Of a stretch of 64,000 nt of DNA, positions 24,133-37,522 are shown one piece after another; position 1 is the stretch's first letter; each line of letters opens with the position of its first letter. Position numbers and translations under genes: made by a program. The DNA is from Setaria digitata (taxonomy: Eukaryota; Nematoda; Chromadorea; Rhabditida; Setariidae). The stretch lies in assembly GCA_003640385.1 (NCBI GenBank), contig RCAB01000029.1:62001-126000 (forward strand), written 5' to 3'. The notes under the pieces were generated by a model. That model was given only the letters and a program-made list of their open reading frames with translations. It ran no database searches and was not told where the DNA came from.

Positions 24133-25509
24133 GTTTTGTTCAAGTGATTCAGTTTTTTATTCTTCATGGTTTAATTTTAATTTCAGTTACATAAGGTGAT
24201 TTAGTTTTTGTTTCATTTTCTGGTCAAATAGTAATACTATCTTCTTTGGGATTTCTTCATATTTGATGAGTATTGCTTTTAAATAGACGAAGCTGTTTTC
24301 TGAATCTGAACAGTTATAAACTTAGATCCTTGAAATCGTAGCTGCATTTCGTTCGTGAATTCCCAAATCACTGCCAAAATAATCATTGATTCTATTGAAT
24401 CGAGCCAACTTTGTTAAAGGTAGTCCGAAGAGAAGGTATTATTTATCATGGCAAAATTTTTCTACTATAAAATTTGTTTTCCAAACGGTTAAGGTCGGTC
24501 ATAAATAGCTATATTAAAATTGTGAAAATCTTTGAGTAGAATTTTTGAAATTTTAGATTTCGTTTTGTTTCTTCCAGACGCACTTCTATTTGATTCATAA
24601 ATTTTTAACATTTAATTAATTTCTTGCGAATTACCTAGTAATTTTATGTTAAGGATGCCTTAATGCGGTGAGTTTTTCTCGCTTTGCATGCAGCTCTCTG
24701 TTGACGGATAATAAATACTGTTGATATATATCAAAATATCTAACTGACTGAGTGTGATAGTTAGAGATGTGGAAAATATTTGAAAAAATCATTATTAAAT
24801 CCATAACTTGTATTTATTTCCAACAATATTACAGAAGTTTCGAATGTGTTACAGTTTTATATTTTCGTTAGTTTTCACTATGTTGTGTGTTTGTAACACC
24901 TTGTATTTTGCTTCAGTTGCAGGATTTCTGGTCTTGCTGTCTTTTCATTGTTTCTTTAATTTTTTGCAAAATCGTTTAAACCCAGCTTAGTGGCCTAATT
25001 AAAACAATTATATTAAAGAAGTAATAAGAGGGTTAAGAAATCATAACTGAAAATTGAAATTGAATAGGGTTTTTTTTTCTCTAAATTTATTTCAAATTTG
25101 GAATTAGTCTGATATCTCCTCTTATGCATAAAATACTTCAGAAATCTTATTTACCTTTAATTTAAAGAAGAAGTGATAGTTTTTGTGATTGTCTCTAGTC
25201 AATCATTATTTGAATTTTTTTCATCGTTTAACATTTCTCTCCTAATAAAATTTTAATAAAAAAAAAAAGTGTGGGTTTCATTTCATTAATCTTTCGATTA
25301 AAAAAGTCAATTACACGGTAATCAGAAGCGTTTTTCTGATCGTCTGGAAAAATCTTTACATTTAAATTTTCTTTTTTCATTCTCACTTCAGACCATTTGG
25401 ATTGCTTCTACAATTCGCCTCATTATTTGAGTAGTTTTATTTACTTCTTTCCTTCTGTCACAATTATAATTTATTTGATAGTTAACAATAAAGTGATCAA
25501 AAGAAAAAA

Positions 25510-25659
25510 ATGAATCGAAAACAAATTCATCAAATGTTTTACCCATTATCTAATCGACAGTTGACATCCTCTGTGCTACAAATGAATGGTACAGTTTTTC
25601 GTCGATGCCGAAAAGATCTTTGTATATACACTGAAGCACGGAGTGGCGATTCCTATTGA
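25510..25659 (+). other. Small ORF, 49 codons
   Basis: This complete ATG-to-TGA frame is too short for routine ORF calling. It has a mixed, basic composition including SSVLQMNGTVFRRCRKDLCI. A donor-like GTGAGA lies 8 bases after the stop. The opposite strand also has a 66-codon frame here, so coding status is undecided. It could be an upstream ORF in a noncoding exon. Confidence 0.2.
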
Positions 25660-27287
25660 CTGAGTGAGAATCAAATTTGAATTTGAAGCTAAAAAGAAAA
25701 AAAGTTGTATCAGGTGGGGAGTGTGACTCGCTGATGATAATTTTCCTCATTTTAGATTGTTAGCTAGCGTTAAAAATTATCGAGAATCTTTTAGTGATGT
25801 GATAATTTTTTAGAAGCAAATTTTCACCATTTTTTTTTTTTTCCTTTTCTAACTAGATTCAAAATCTTATTTCTAAAAGAATTTGAATTCTTTTTCGGAA
25901 TTTTACAAAAAGGAAGAAAAATGCAAAAAAAAAACTGATAAAATTACTGATTTCTCGGTAAAGAATATTATTTTCAAAATCATTATTTCTGTTGTAGGAT
26001 TATTCATAGGCTTAACTGTCACTTTTTTTTTTTTTTTTGTTTCGGAGGAATGGTATTATCCATTGATGATTAAATCCAATCAAATATCATTATGTAGCTG
26101 CTATTTCAAATTCTAGTTCGTATTGCTCATTGAATAAAAGGAGAAAATTCTCTTCATTTACCTCTTTAACTGTGCCAAGGTCTTTCGGGAAATAATATTC
26201 GGAAATGAAATAAGAGATAATTGGGAGTGGAATGGAATCGAATAAGTGACTTGGGGCGAGAAAAAAATCACGACAGATGATAATCGGTAATGGGAAGTAA
26301 ATTTAGTACTAGTGTTCGAGACTAACATAGTCAAGTAAATTACCAAACGAGGAAAAAAAAAAATGATTTTGAATGATTTAAAAAGAAAACTTGACATCAT
26401 GGATGTGAGAAGATGAGAGGGTTTGGAAATCAATTCTGAATGAAATGAAAAGAAAATGCAGTGAAATTTTAGTTGGAAAAACGTTTTATTTTTTGTGAAC
26501 TGCCTATTCTCAGTTATACAATATAGGCTTGAAATTTTAGTGCTTAATTTTTGGTTTCATTATGATGCAGCAGAGTGGAAAATTGTATAGTTTCATGAAT
26601 TTAGTTAGTCATTAATATTAAATAAATTATAGAAAATCAAAATTACCTTAGTCATTATTTTGCAAATAAAATTTAGATGAGAATTTGCATTTATTTCTGA
26701 AAGGCCGAAAAAACTGATGTTTTCAGGAGTGCCAGTAGAAACAAAAAATAGAAAGATATAAGTAAAAATGCTGTAAAAAATTCATTTTTATTTTTATTTT
26801 TTAGGAATAATATATTCATGTTAAAGTCCCCTTTGAGATTAAGTTTCAGAATTTAATTACCTTTTCTTTTTTTTTTTTTCTTTTATTTTAATATGAAATA
26901 TATTTAAGAGTCTAATTAATTCTTGTTCTAATATGAAATATATTTGAACATAATAGATGGTACCTGTCCGGACTGGGTTGATAACTGAAACACGTGATTT
27001 TCCGGTTTCCACTTTAATGGATCATAAATATTAAGCTTTTTTTTGCGCGTAATAATTTGTTATCAGATCGTTTTTTTTTTTTTTTTTTTTCTCCTCAAAG
27101 TGCACTATTCCATATGTCTGTATTCTTGTGACAGTTTTTTTTTTTTAATACCCATTAATAAGATTTATGGGTGAAAATTTTCAGTTTCAATTCTTTTTTT
27201 TTTTTTTTTAAATTTTTAATAATTTAAAATACTGGGTTTTTTTTTTCTTATTTTTTGCTAGCTTTCACTATGCTATAATTAGTTTTT

Positions 27288-27319
27288 CTCTCTCTCTCTC
27301 TCTCTCTCTCCCTCTCTCT
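27288..27319. repeat. (CT)n microsatellite
   Basis: About 16 CT units on the plus strand with one C insertion, following a TTTTT tract. Confidence 0.9.
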
Positions 27320-30301
27320 TTGCATATTAGTAAATAATTTCTAAAAGTTTTTTGATTTCCTAAACAAATGAAAAATTGTGAGGGAAGAGAAAGGGAAAAA
27401 AAAAATTAGCACATAGAATAATAAACAACATAGAATGGACAATTGTAATTCATATTGAAAGATTGAAATGAGAAGATTTCTTGTTGTACTTTCAAATTTT
27501 TTTTTAACCCCATTTTTTTTTTTTTTTTTTTTTCACTGCTTATGTATCTCCATCCATCCATTTTCATATTTTGCACTCTGACATCGATACGGCTGTTTAT
27601 CTGTGCAGTAATGGAATGAAAATGTTAAACTGGTTTTGAGAAACTTTATTTTACCATATCTATCACAATTTTCTCTTCCTTCAATGTACCTTTCTCCTCT
27701 TCTCAGGTTTTCTTTTTTTTTTATAGCCTGATAATTTACAAAAAAAAAAAAAACATTATTTCATTGGTGATATTATATCCATATAGATATTAAATTGCAT
27801 TCTGCTAAAGTGAGAAATATGTTCGTCGTCTTCTTCTAAATTTGAATTATCTTCATTTTTTACTTCCTATTAATAATAATAAAAAAAAAATCTTTTTTCC
27901 CACCATTGCCATATCCTGGATGAGTGATATGATTTCGCCTTCCACTACTAAATACTACATCATTCATGTTCATTCAGCATTTGAATTGATAATTTATTTT
28001 ATTTAAGTTTCACTCTTACAATTCTATCACTTACATTATGGTTATAAAGTCTCCGATATCAGTAGTCCATGGAGAGAGTTTTTCTATTCCTTCATTTGCT
28101 CCTTGACCAATTTTCAGCCTTTTGCATCAAAACCGAATAGACCGTTTGATATTTTGTTTCATTCTGATTATTAATGTTGTTTTTTTTTTTCTTATTTCAT
28201 TATTCTGCAATTACATGTAAAAAATAATGCCAAACAAGAAATTTGAATTTGAATTTTCATGAAATAGAACTGGCAAATTGTCTTTTCATTTCTTATATGC
28301 CTATATATATTCTTGCATTTTTATCACTTCCAGACTTTTCTATTCAAATTAGCAAGATTTAGCACAGCTGCAAAAATTACACTTCACGTATTTATCTTGA
28401 TGAAATGTGATTGAAATGAAGAGAAATGTGAGATTTAGGTGAGTGAAAGAAATGAGTAGAGTTAGCCTTACTGAGCAGAGGAGATAGTTTCTCTTTTTAT
28501 TTTGGATATTCCAAATTCTCAAGTACAAGCAACATATAATTTTATAATTAATGAATAAAATAAATAATAATAATTGGGGGACAGTTGGTAATTGCAATGT
28601 CGAAATTGGTTATTAGGGAATAGATCACGAGATATTAATTTATTCTATTTTTCCATAAAGTAATAAATGACACTTTATAAAACTTCATGTTCTAAAGTAC
28701 CAGAGTATTTTGAGAAAGATGAATAATTTATTTTACGAGAAGAAAATTGTACTTATAGTTCTTTTCGCTAGTGAGAAGTTTGAGATTTGAGAAACTGTTG
28801 TGATGTATCATCTACTGCATGAATGATAAATTCATTCTCAAGAACTTCAACTGGTGTGGTGGTGATTTTGCTCAGTTGAGTCTATACTTTTTTTTTTTTG
28901 AAAATTAGATGGATAACTTAGTTTGAAAAAAAAATATATATATCGGAATTTGTTAAATTGTAATGGATCTAAGAGAAAGATCTTAATTGCATATGTTGCT
29001 TTTACTTTTAGCCTATTATTAAAGTTATATTTATAATATATTATTGATATTTCTTTGAACTAATTTCAAACTACTCGATGTATTCATCATTATGGCAATA
29101 TTAGTTTGCTAATCGAAAATCGTTCTGATCAGTGATCAGATTTTGAAATTGTCCGATTCTAGTTCTAATCAATAATTCTGATTTTATAAGTGCATCTGCA
29201 ATATCTCAATTCTTTTCAGTTTTAAAACTATTTCGACAAAAATTTCTATAAATATAGAAACATATGAACAATATTCATTATTACTACCTGCAATTCATCA
29301 TTTATTCAACATTTGTGCCAAATAATGGACTGCTGGTTAGTTTCAATTAAAAAAAGGAGGAGAAAAAGAAATGTCGGATAGAGGTGATAAAATGTGCTCT
29401 AATTTTTTTTTTTTTTTTTTAATTGAATAAAAAATTGAAACACTTTGATGTTTAGATGTTTATAGTAGTAATAGTATGAAAGTGAAATGTCACTAATTTT
29501 GAAAAGTCATAAGAGTCATTTAAAATGTCTAATGCATTTTACATCCTCATAGTTATTCAATATCATTATTTTTCTTTTCCTCATTCTTCTTTTTATTTTT
29601 TTCCAAAAACGAAGAAAGAAGAAGAAGAACTATATTCTAGTTCTTTCAATTCTATCATTTTGGTCTTTTAGGCTTTGTTCAAAAATAGCATTTCCTTCTT
29701 TCTTTTTACATTGAAATGGACGACAATTTGGCTGTGAATTAATATATACTTTTTTTTTTTTGAAGTGTAATTCTGTCATATGTTACAGCGTGAAAATTAT
29801 CAATAATTGTTAAGAAAAAAAAAAGAAATTAAAACTGTAAATTATCAGTTTCATTTTGGTGCACAGCAAGAAGAAGCATTTCCAATTTTGTACCATAATA
29901 GAATGAATACACAACTACAACTAAAAGCAGTAATTCTTTTTTTTTTTTTTTTTTCCTAGAAATATTTCATACTGCATGCGAATCAAATTACTGATAAAAT
30001 AGTAATTAATAAGAGAAGAAAACAGAATTTTGGATTGATAACTCAGGTAATGATTGATAATGCATAGAAAAGGTTGCTGTTTAAATGAGAAGGAATAGTT
30101 GCATTAGAATGCTTTAGAAATTGGTTTGTTTTAGTTTTACTGAAAAATTAATTGATCATCATTTTACTGGAATATAAATGAGCGAAGCGGTATTTCTTTC
30201 GTCGATTTCTTCACTCATCAAATGATATTGCTGCTTTTCGAGAATGCTACTGCTATTCATTTTTAAAAAAATTTTTTTTACATCTTCTGTAATAGTCGGT
30301 G

Positions 30302-30357
30302 TCTCTCTCTCTCTCTCCCTCCCTCTCTCTCTCTCTCTCTCTCTCCCTCCCTCTCCT
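30302..30357. repeat. Interrupted (CT)n microsatellite
   Basis: About 56 bases of CT units with two CCCTCC interruptions. It generates spurious Ser/Leu frames on plus and Arg/Glu frames on minus. Confidence 0.9.
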
Positions 30358-30941
30358 TGCTCTCTTTGCATATCACACTCATTTTTGGCTATTGTTTTAC
30401 ACACATATATTTCTTCAACATTCATACTTGCTTTTTCTCTCAACATTTTTTTTTTTTTTTTTGTCTTTTTTATCTAAAATTTTTATTTATTAATTTTTTC
30501 CCTAAAGTTTTATTGAAATTTAAAGAAATTAAAAAAAAAAGAAAGAAGGATAGGAAAAGTAGTTTGAAAAGTTTTTGTTTCAGCATTACCTTTTTCATGT
30601 TGTTTAATTTCAGTAGCATTTTTTGTTTGTATTGATTTTTACGCCAAAAAAAAGAAAATTGAGAAGGAAGTTAGAGTCAGTCATTCTTTTCCCTCAATAA
30701 TTTATTTTTCCTGCTTTTTTTTTTTAAATTAGTTTAATTTGATTTTTGTAATATTTACCTGAGATTTTAAATGTATTTGTTTTTTTTTTATTAAAAAAAA
30801 AAGAAAAGAAAAAAATACAAGTTAAATTTGTGAAAGGAAAATACCCGTCGTTATATTTTGCTGAAAAAAAAAACTTCAAGCAAATATAATAACTGGCATG
30901 ATTGAATGATGAATTCGATATTTTATGAGAACCGCTTTATC

Positions 30942-30977
<36 letters not shown>

Positions 30978-33900
30978 ATTCCTAACAGATAAAAGGGGAA
31001 AAAAAATCAGTTTTAGAAAAGTACTTTTGATTTCCTACGCTGTTATAAAATTCTTAAATTAATATATATATATATCTATATTTGCTATATATTTTATTGA
31101 ATGGATACTTTGAGAAATCCATTAAGCTACTGATAGCATGGATTATCGAAAATTTTAGTCATTCGATTTAGCAAGAAAAAAAAAAGAAAAAAAAAACCCA
31201 TTTGTTATGGCATCATTTAAACACTTAACTACTTTCATTCTTTGTAGAAGTTAATATCAGTGTTATCAACGTTATATGATGCTAAACTGATCACATCAAA
31301 TGTGAACTAAGTACGACTTCATTTGTCGTTAGGCGTCAATTAAAGTTTATAAACAGTATCGAATTTTTGGCATAGTGTATCATTAAGTGATATTTGAATT
31401 TTTGGCTCATATTTGCTTGTATTTTTCGATGTGAATTAATTCTGTCAGTGAATAATAAGAGAAATTTTTTAATTATTTTAGCTTAAAATAAATACAGGAA
31501 CTGAATTCCACTCAATAAATTTATTTAAAAAAAAAAAAAGATTTGGAATAGAAACATTCTAAGCTTGAAAATTCAATTTCATTGTTGCTCTCGGCAAATG
31601 CTAAATTTGCACATATAATTGCCATCAAATTGACAAACTTGAATATAATTTAAATCAACTCGGCTTTCCTCCACTTTTCACACCAATTTTTATGCTACAT
31701 TTTTCTTGTTGATAAGTGTCTTCTAATTTTGACTGGTTCTTGTCAGGTTGTAAAACTGAAATAGCATATGAAGATGTTACAAGTTCTTAAGCTTCTAGAG
31801 CTTGCTTGTTTTTATGAAATACTTTAATTTTCAACTATAATTTAATTAAGACCATGCATATAAAACATCGAAATATCAGTTGCTGAATGTGGACTGCTAA
31901 TAGATAATGTGATGTGTAATTTCACCTAATTTAGTAAATTGAATTATTTTGGAATTAACTCTGGAAATTGATAATTTTTATATCGTCTTACAGTAATTTA
32001 ATATACATTGCATCAGTAGTGCTTTGTTTGTATTGTACATAAGAAATGATGATGTTTTATCGTTATTACTACAAAGCATAACGTTAGAAAAGTGTTGCTT
32101 GCCGTATAATTATTGAGATATCACTGTTGACTAATTAATATCGATATTTTTGCAGCAAGAAAAGCAACCATTAATTAGGAATTAATAAGCAAATATCGAT
32201 ATAAACTTGCTAGTAAAATCAATAGCAATAGATGGTTAAAGTAGTAGTTGCTTATTTTTATTTCGTTGCTGTAACCTCTTAGTAAAAGCGAATTAGCTTT
32301 TTGTGATTTGGAATAGATTGGAAATTTCTCCACGAAAATTTTCGATTGTCGCTCATGAACAATGCTATATTAGTTTCATTTTATAATTTTTCTTTTTCTT
32401 GTCTTCTTGTTGCTTCCCTTTTTCTCGAGCCTAATGGTAGTTGCCTGAGTTGAAAGTCGAGATTTTAAATTTTTTGATATTCTTTTTCCACGATAGCACT
32501 TTTGGCCGTTGTTATTGCGGTTTAGATGATAAAAAATATTTTTTTTTCCCCCATTAACTTTACATTCGCTTCGACTACTTTCAACTTCCTCTCTTTTGCC
32601 TAGTAATTATTGCTTCAATTTTGAAATTTCAATCTGCTAATTGGAGAGATTATGCATACAAATATTTATGTATGTTTCCTCGTAACAAAGCCTGTTTTTC
32701 GTATACAAAATTCTGTAATTTTTGCATTTTCTAATGGAAAAATATCATTTAAAAGTAGCCAAATTCAGTAACTGTTTGTTAAATGTATAATTTAGTTGAA
32801 ATGTTAAACGTCATTTTACATTTCAATACAAATACATTCCACGAGGAGTCATTTTATTGGGAATGTTAAATTTTTTTTTTACTAATATTCAAACAGTAAG
32901 AATTAATTGTATTGACTGTGCATCACTCTCTTTGTTTAAACGATAATCAGCTTTATAGACTTGATACTGGAATGAAATACTGAAAGTGAAATATTTTTTG
33001 GCATAAGGTTGATAAAACTTTAGAAGGAGGATTCTTGGGTTGCTGTTCATACGATACGGCGGGGTTTTTTTTTTTTTCGTTGAATTTAAACTTTCGTTTT
33101 TCAATTTTTAATATTATTTTTATAATGCTGGTAGAATTATTATTAAAATTTTGGTCCATTTCAATACTTCTACAAAGATTTTTTTTTTTTTGTAAAAAAA
33201 AAATGGAATTAGCATTTAGAGAACTCTTGCTGTTATACGTTCAGTATTTGTTTTTAATAATGAATACTAGCAGTTTACATTGTTTCTTTCCAAGAGGAAG
33301 AGAGAGAGAGGGAAAATAGCGCATAGTGAAAATGAAATTTTGTTAGATTAAAAACCTAACTGAGAAGTAAGACTATCTGATTAAATCTAATTAATATTTG
33401 AAATTAGATTAGTAATATGCATTGTGCCTTATGTATGTCGCTGAATGGACATATTTCTTTATTTCATTCAAGTTTTTGCATTTTTTTTTTTTTTTTTGCT
33501 ATAATTTAACATTTTATTTGATTAGACGAAAAAGGGAAAATTAAATAGGACTAGATGTAAACAGCTAGAACTTTTACCAAAAGCATTGTCAAATAAATCT
33601 TTAAGTTCGGAATGATTTTGTAATATTCTGAAGAGAATTTAATAATTCAGCGACGATTGAAAGAGAGAAAAAAAAAAGGAAAGAAAAAAGAGAGAACAAG
33701 TTTTCCTCATTTGATCACCTATAAAAATCTAGGGATTGTTTGGGAAAAAGGGAAAAATTATAAATTAACTTTTTACTAATTTCTTATTAAAATAGCAATG
33801 TAGCCGAATCATTTTGCTATTTAATTTTTTGCTGAATTTATAAAATGTTCCAGTTGTTCAGTTGTTTTCATCCCGTTTAAATCTTAGATCATTCTGTTCT

Positions 33901-34974
33901 ACTCCAAATAGCTAATCTAAGCTAATCTTCTTTTTTCCATTTCAGTAATATTGAGCAAATTCTTTGGTTTCCTCATTAGAGGCCATAAAAATAACAGTAC
34001 AGCTGTTTTAATCAATATTTAATGGGTCATTCTGGTTTTAATTATTTTTAATAATCACTAAAATGAATGTTTATTTCCATGCACTGCTTCTTCAAATTTC
34101 CTTTTTTTTTTTTTATTTTACTTAGATTTTATAGTTTTCTCTCGTTTCTACAATTTCTTATCTTATTAAATGAATTTAATTAATGCTTTTAAGTTTACCT
34201 GTTTTTTTTTTTTTTGCAACTTAGGCTTACAATCAAAAATCAGGACTCATAAATATCGTGTAAAATAGGTCTTCAACCTTCATATCAGTGTTTGGTAATT
34301 TTTGAAATTGCATCGCTTTTTGTGAGATCCCTCTGTTAGTACGACTTTTGGGCTTAGTTTCGAATGAAAATACATTCGAAAACTTTAGTTAAAAAAGAGA
34401 TTCAACGATTTCAACTCTCAACACTTGCCCCCACTTAGTTCAATTTATTTTGGAAATTTATGCAAAGTAGCCGGCCATAAACAGTAGCAAAAATCCGGAA
34501 GATAAGTGTAGCATAGAGAAATTGGTGAAATGTAGGATGAAGATTGATTATTGAGAATCGATTAGAGTCTGATCTGTTATTTTCGAGTGGAATAGGCTCA
34601 TATTTTAAATTTTGAAGAAAATATTTAAAAATTATCATACCAGCTCAATATTTCATTTAATATTATAGCTGATTAAAAAAAAAACGACAATTATGAAAAG
34701 ATATATCATTTGCTTTTGATTTCATTTATTCTACTTCATTATTCATATTTAATATATCACTGTGATCAGTCATAAGAAGAAGTCTTTAAAAGTATTATTT
34801 CAAAAGTGGAAAAAGAGAATATCTGAACGATGAATTTTCCTTTTTTTTTTTCTTGTTTGTTTGTTGAGTTGAGTGTTCCATTAATACTTCAACCTATTTA
34901 AAATATTATTACTTCAAATAAATTCGAAAATTTATTTTTTTTTTTTTATAGTAGAAAGAATGAAATTAAGATGA

Positions 34975-35171
34975 AGACTAAGACAAGACAAGAGGAGACA
35001 AAACCACGGATGGAAAGAATTGAGGAATGGAGGAGAGTTCGTTTTTTTTGAAAATGCCGTTCAGGACATAGATTTGAAATTTGAGCTAGTTAGATTGACT
35101 ACTGCTGCTGCTGCTGCTGCTGTTACTTCAGTCATCTGCTGTACTTCAGATTTCATTGCTTTAGCTCGAAA
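34975..35171 (+). other. Candidate exon ending at a consensus GTAAGT donor
   Basis: The frame is open for 65 codons without an ATG in frame and ends at CGAAA|GTAAGT. It includes a (CTG)7 tract read as seven Ala. The region is GC-richer than its neighbours and lies 6.7 kb upstream of the asd-2 start exon on the same strand. An out-of-frame ATG with a short ORF lies inside it. It may be an asd-2 5' noncoding exon. Confidence 0.22.
35102..35122. repeat. (CTG)7 trinucleotide repeat
   Basis: Seven exact CTG units between ACTA and TTACTT. Confidence 0.9.
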
Positions 35172-35968
35172 GTAAGTTCGAGCTCGAGCTTACTGATTGT
35201 TGTAAAGTGAAACAACTGTTAGTTTGTGCTATTCCATCGTTTTCATCTTCATTTCTTTCATTTCCACAATTCATTCTTCAGCATCTTTTACCATATCCTA
35301 GCTTCTGTGCTGTCTGCAAACTTTATGCTTAACATTTTGAAGTTTTGAATTTTCATACCATTACGCAATGTATAGCCAGCCTATTTCTGTGTTGCATTTA
35401 GCTTTTCGTTTGTCCAATCACTCATATTTATGTCAACAAAAAATTTTTAATATTTCAAATGTATTCCATAATGATCTAATTATACTCTTTTTCGATTAAT
35501 ATTTTGACGACTACTGTTGAAAGGAACTTTTTGATACTGTTACGAAGAAAGATTAGATTAAATGAAATTAAATTAACACACTGATGCTAATCGTGGTGAA
35601 ATTTGCTCTCTTAAAATTTTTTCTCAAATTATTAATCGATTTTGTTAAAAGTGATAATAATAATTTGTCATTCATAGAAAGAAAGAATGAAATTTGTTTG
35701 TTTATTTGTTATGAAAGACAAACAAATGTTAATAAATGGCTAGAAATATGCAGAAAAGATATGCTTAATCTTTAAGATCAAGAATAAAATGCTAATCATT
35801 TATCGTTTTCATTCATGTGCTTGCCTATCTTTGATAACTATTCCTTCGAAGTATGCAATGCTAAAAAGCAAAGGGGAAAAAATTAGCGGACAATATATTT
35901 ATTTCTTTTCCACTTCATTTTGGATATTTTGGTATTTCAGTAAATGAAACTGACTAGAAATTCTGTGA

Positions 35969-36002
35969 TAAGCTTATCATAACCAGAGTTATGATAAGCT
36001 TA
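35969..36002. repeat. Perfect 15-bp hairpin containing GATA-type sites
   Basis: The arms TAAGCTTATCATAAC and GTTATGATAAGCTTA are exact reverse complements with a CAGA loop. The left end also forms the self-complementary block TGATAAGCTTATCA. The unit therefore carries several TGATAA/TTATCA sites, the motif bound by GATA factors. Confidence 0.75.
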
Positions 36003-37476
36003 AATAAACTATTACTATTAAACCTATTATTGCAATATTTGTGGTTAAGCTCTCTATGCTCTCTTTTATTTGAAACCAAATTTACTTCATTCTTATTACC
36101 TCTCTCTTTTCGAAATTTCCATTTTGAACATAATAATATAAGTAGCTTAGATAATTTTTGTGCTAGTAACAAGATTCATGTTTTTTTTTTTTAATTTACA
36201 GTAATAAGTTGTGAACTTTTCTCTCCATTAAAATTCGAAAAATTTTAATCTATAAACTTCTATTTGAATTCTCGTGTTTGTCTTTGAATTCATTTCTAGG
36301 GAAAAATTAATTTTGGTTTTTGTTAAATTCTTTGCACTTGACTAGTTCCTTGTTTCTCGTAATTTTTTCTTCTTAGTTTGATGCTATATTGGACTTGTTT
36401 TCATTCTTTTTGCATAATAAAGTCGAAAACAAAGGATGAAAAAATTTGCTTCATCAGATATAAGATTCAGTATTGGCCCTTCTTGCACACAAAATATGAT
36501 CATGCTTTATTAACTTATCAATTAAGAGATTAATTAGCTCCCGTCAGTTAGGAACAATTTCCAGCTAGTGGTAAAAAACTTTTCGATTTGCATCCTTTCA
36601 AGATCCAAACAAAATAAGAATTTTTGTAAGCTTGTTTATAGGCTGTTTGAATCGGTAATCTATTCAGTAAATCAGATCCACCATTTGATAATAGTTTGCT
36701 TGTAAATCAGTAAATCCACCGAATAACCAGGTTAATCATTGGATGATAATTTGCTTCAGAATCATCAGTAATCGAAGTTTATCAAGGAAAAAAAATTCGT
36801 TAATCTTACAAGTTATGATGACAAGAAGCAAAGAACTGAAAATGCAAGAGATATTATTATCTTCTGTTGCTGAATATTTCCCATATAAAAAGTTTCACTT
36901 TTTTTTTTCTTCTATTGTTTCTTGTTCGTCAAAACGTCCTCAATCAGTTTTATCTTTCTTCTTTCTTTTTTTTTTTTTTTTTTTGTTTTTTGCCGAATTT
37001 TCTTTTCTGCTATCCACCACTATCACCACTTTTTTTTTTGGCCTTTGTTCCGGCCAAGGGCATAAAGAAAGCTATTGACAATGGTGTGAATGATACAGTA
37101 TATACATATATATCCATGAATATTTTGACATCTGTAATATTTCTAATTGTTGTGATAATACTTGATAACAGATAATAATTTATGATATTTTGATAAGCTG
37201 TAAATTTTCATAGTGTTTGATGATAATTTGGGATTGATATGGGGTGCTATTTTGATTGTATGATAATAACGCAAAAATTACAATGAATTTTTTTTTTTCT
37301 TTTTTTCATAGTAACAATAGAATGTGATATTATTTGTTATGTGATTTATTGAAATGTTTTTTTTTTTTTTCTTTTTATGAGTTATACATCAGCTGATGTT
37401 TTATAATTTCAGTAATTAGTATTTCAAATTCAATTATCAACAAAATGATATTTGTAGAGGATTTTCAAACATAAAA

Positions 37477-37522
37477 ACTACTACCAACTATTACTACTAG
37501 TACCGCACTACTACTACTAATA
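37477..37522. repeat. (ACT)n trinucleotide repeat, imperfect
   Basis: Short runs of ACT units interrupted by single changes. Confidence 0.7.

Noticed and set aside
30159..30635. Overlapping frames on both strands rich in Arg/Glu or Ser/Leu/Phe
   Set aside because: They are translations of the CT microsatellite and T runs, with no splice structure or domain.
36743..37175. Two Phe-rich plus frames of 102-111 codons, one ending in a hydrophobic segment
   Set aside because: Both cross T runs and lack splice partners or recognisable motifs. The hydrophobic end is easily produced by AT-rich DNA.
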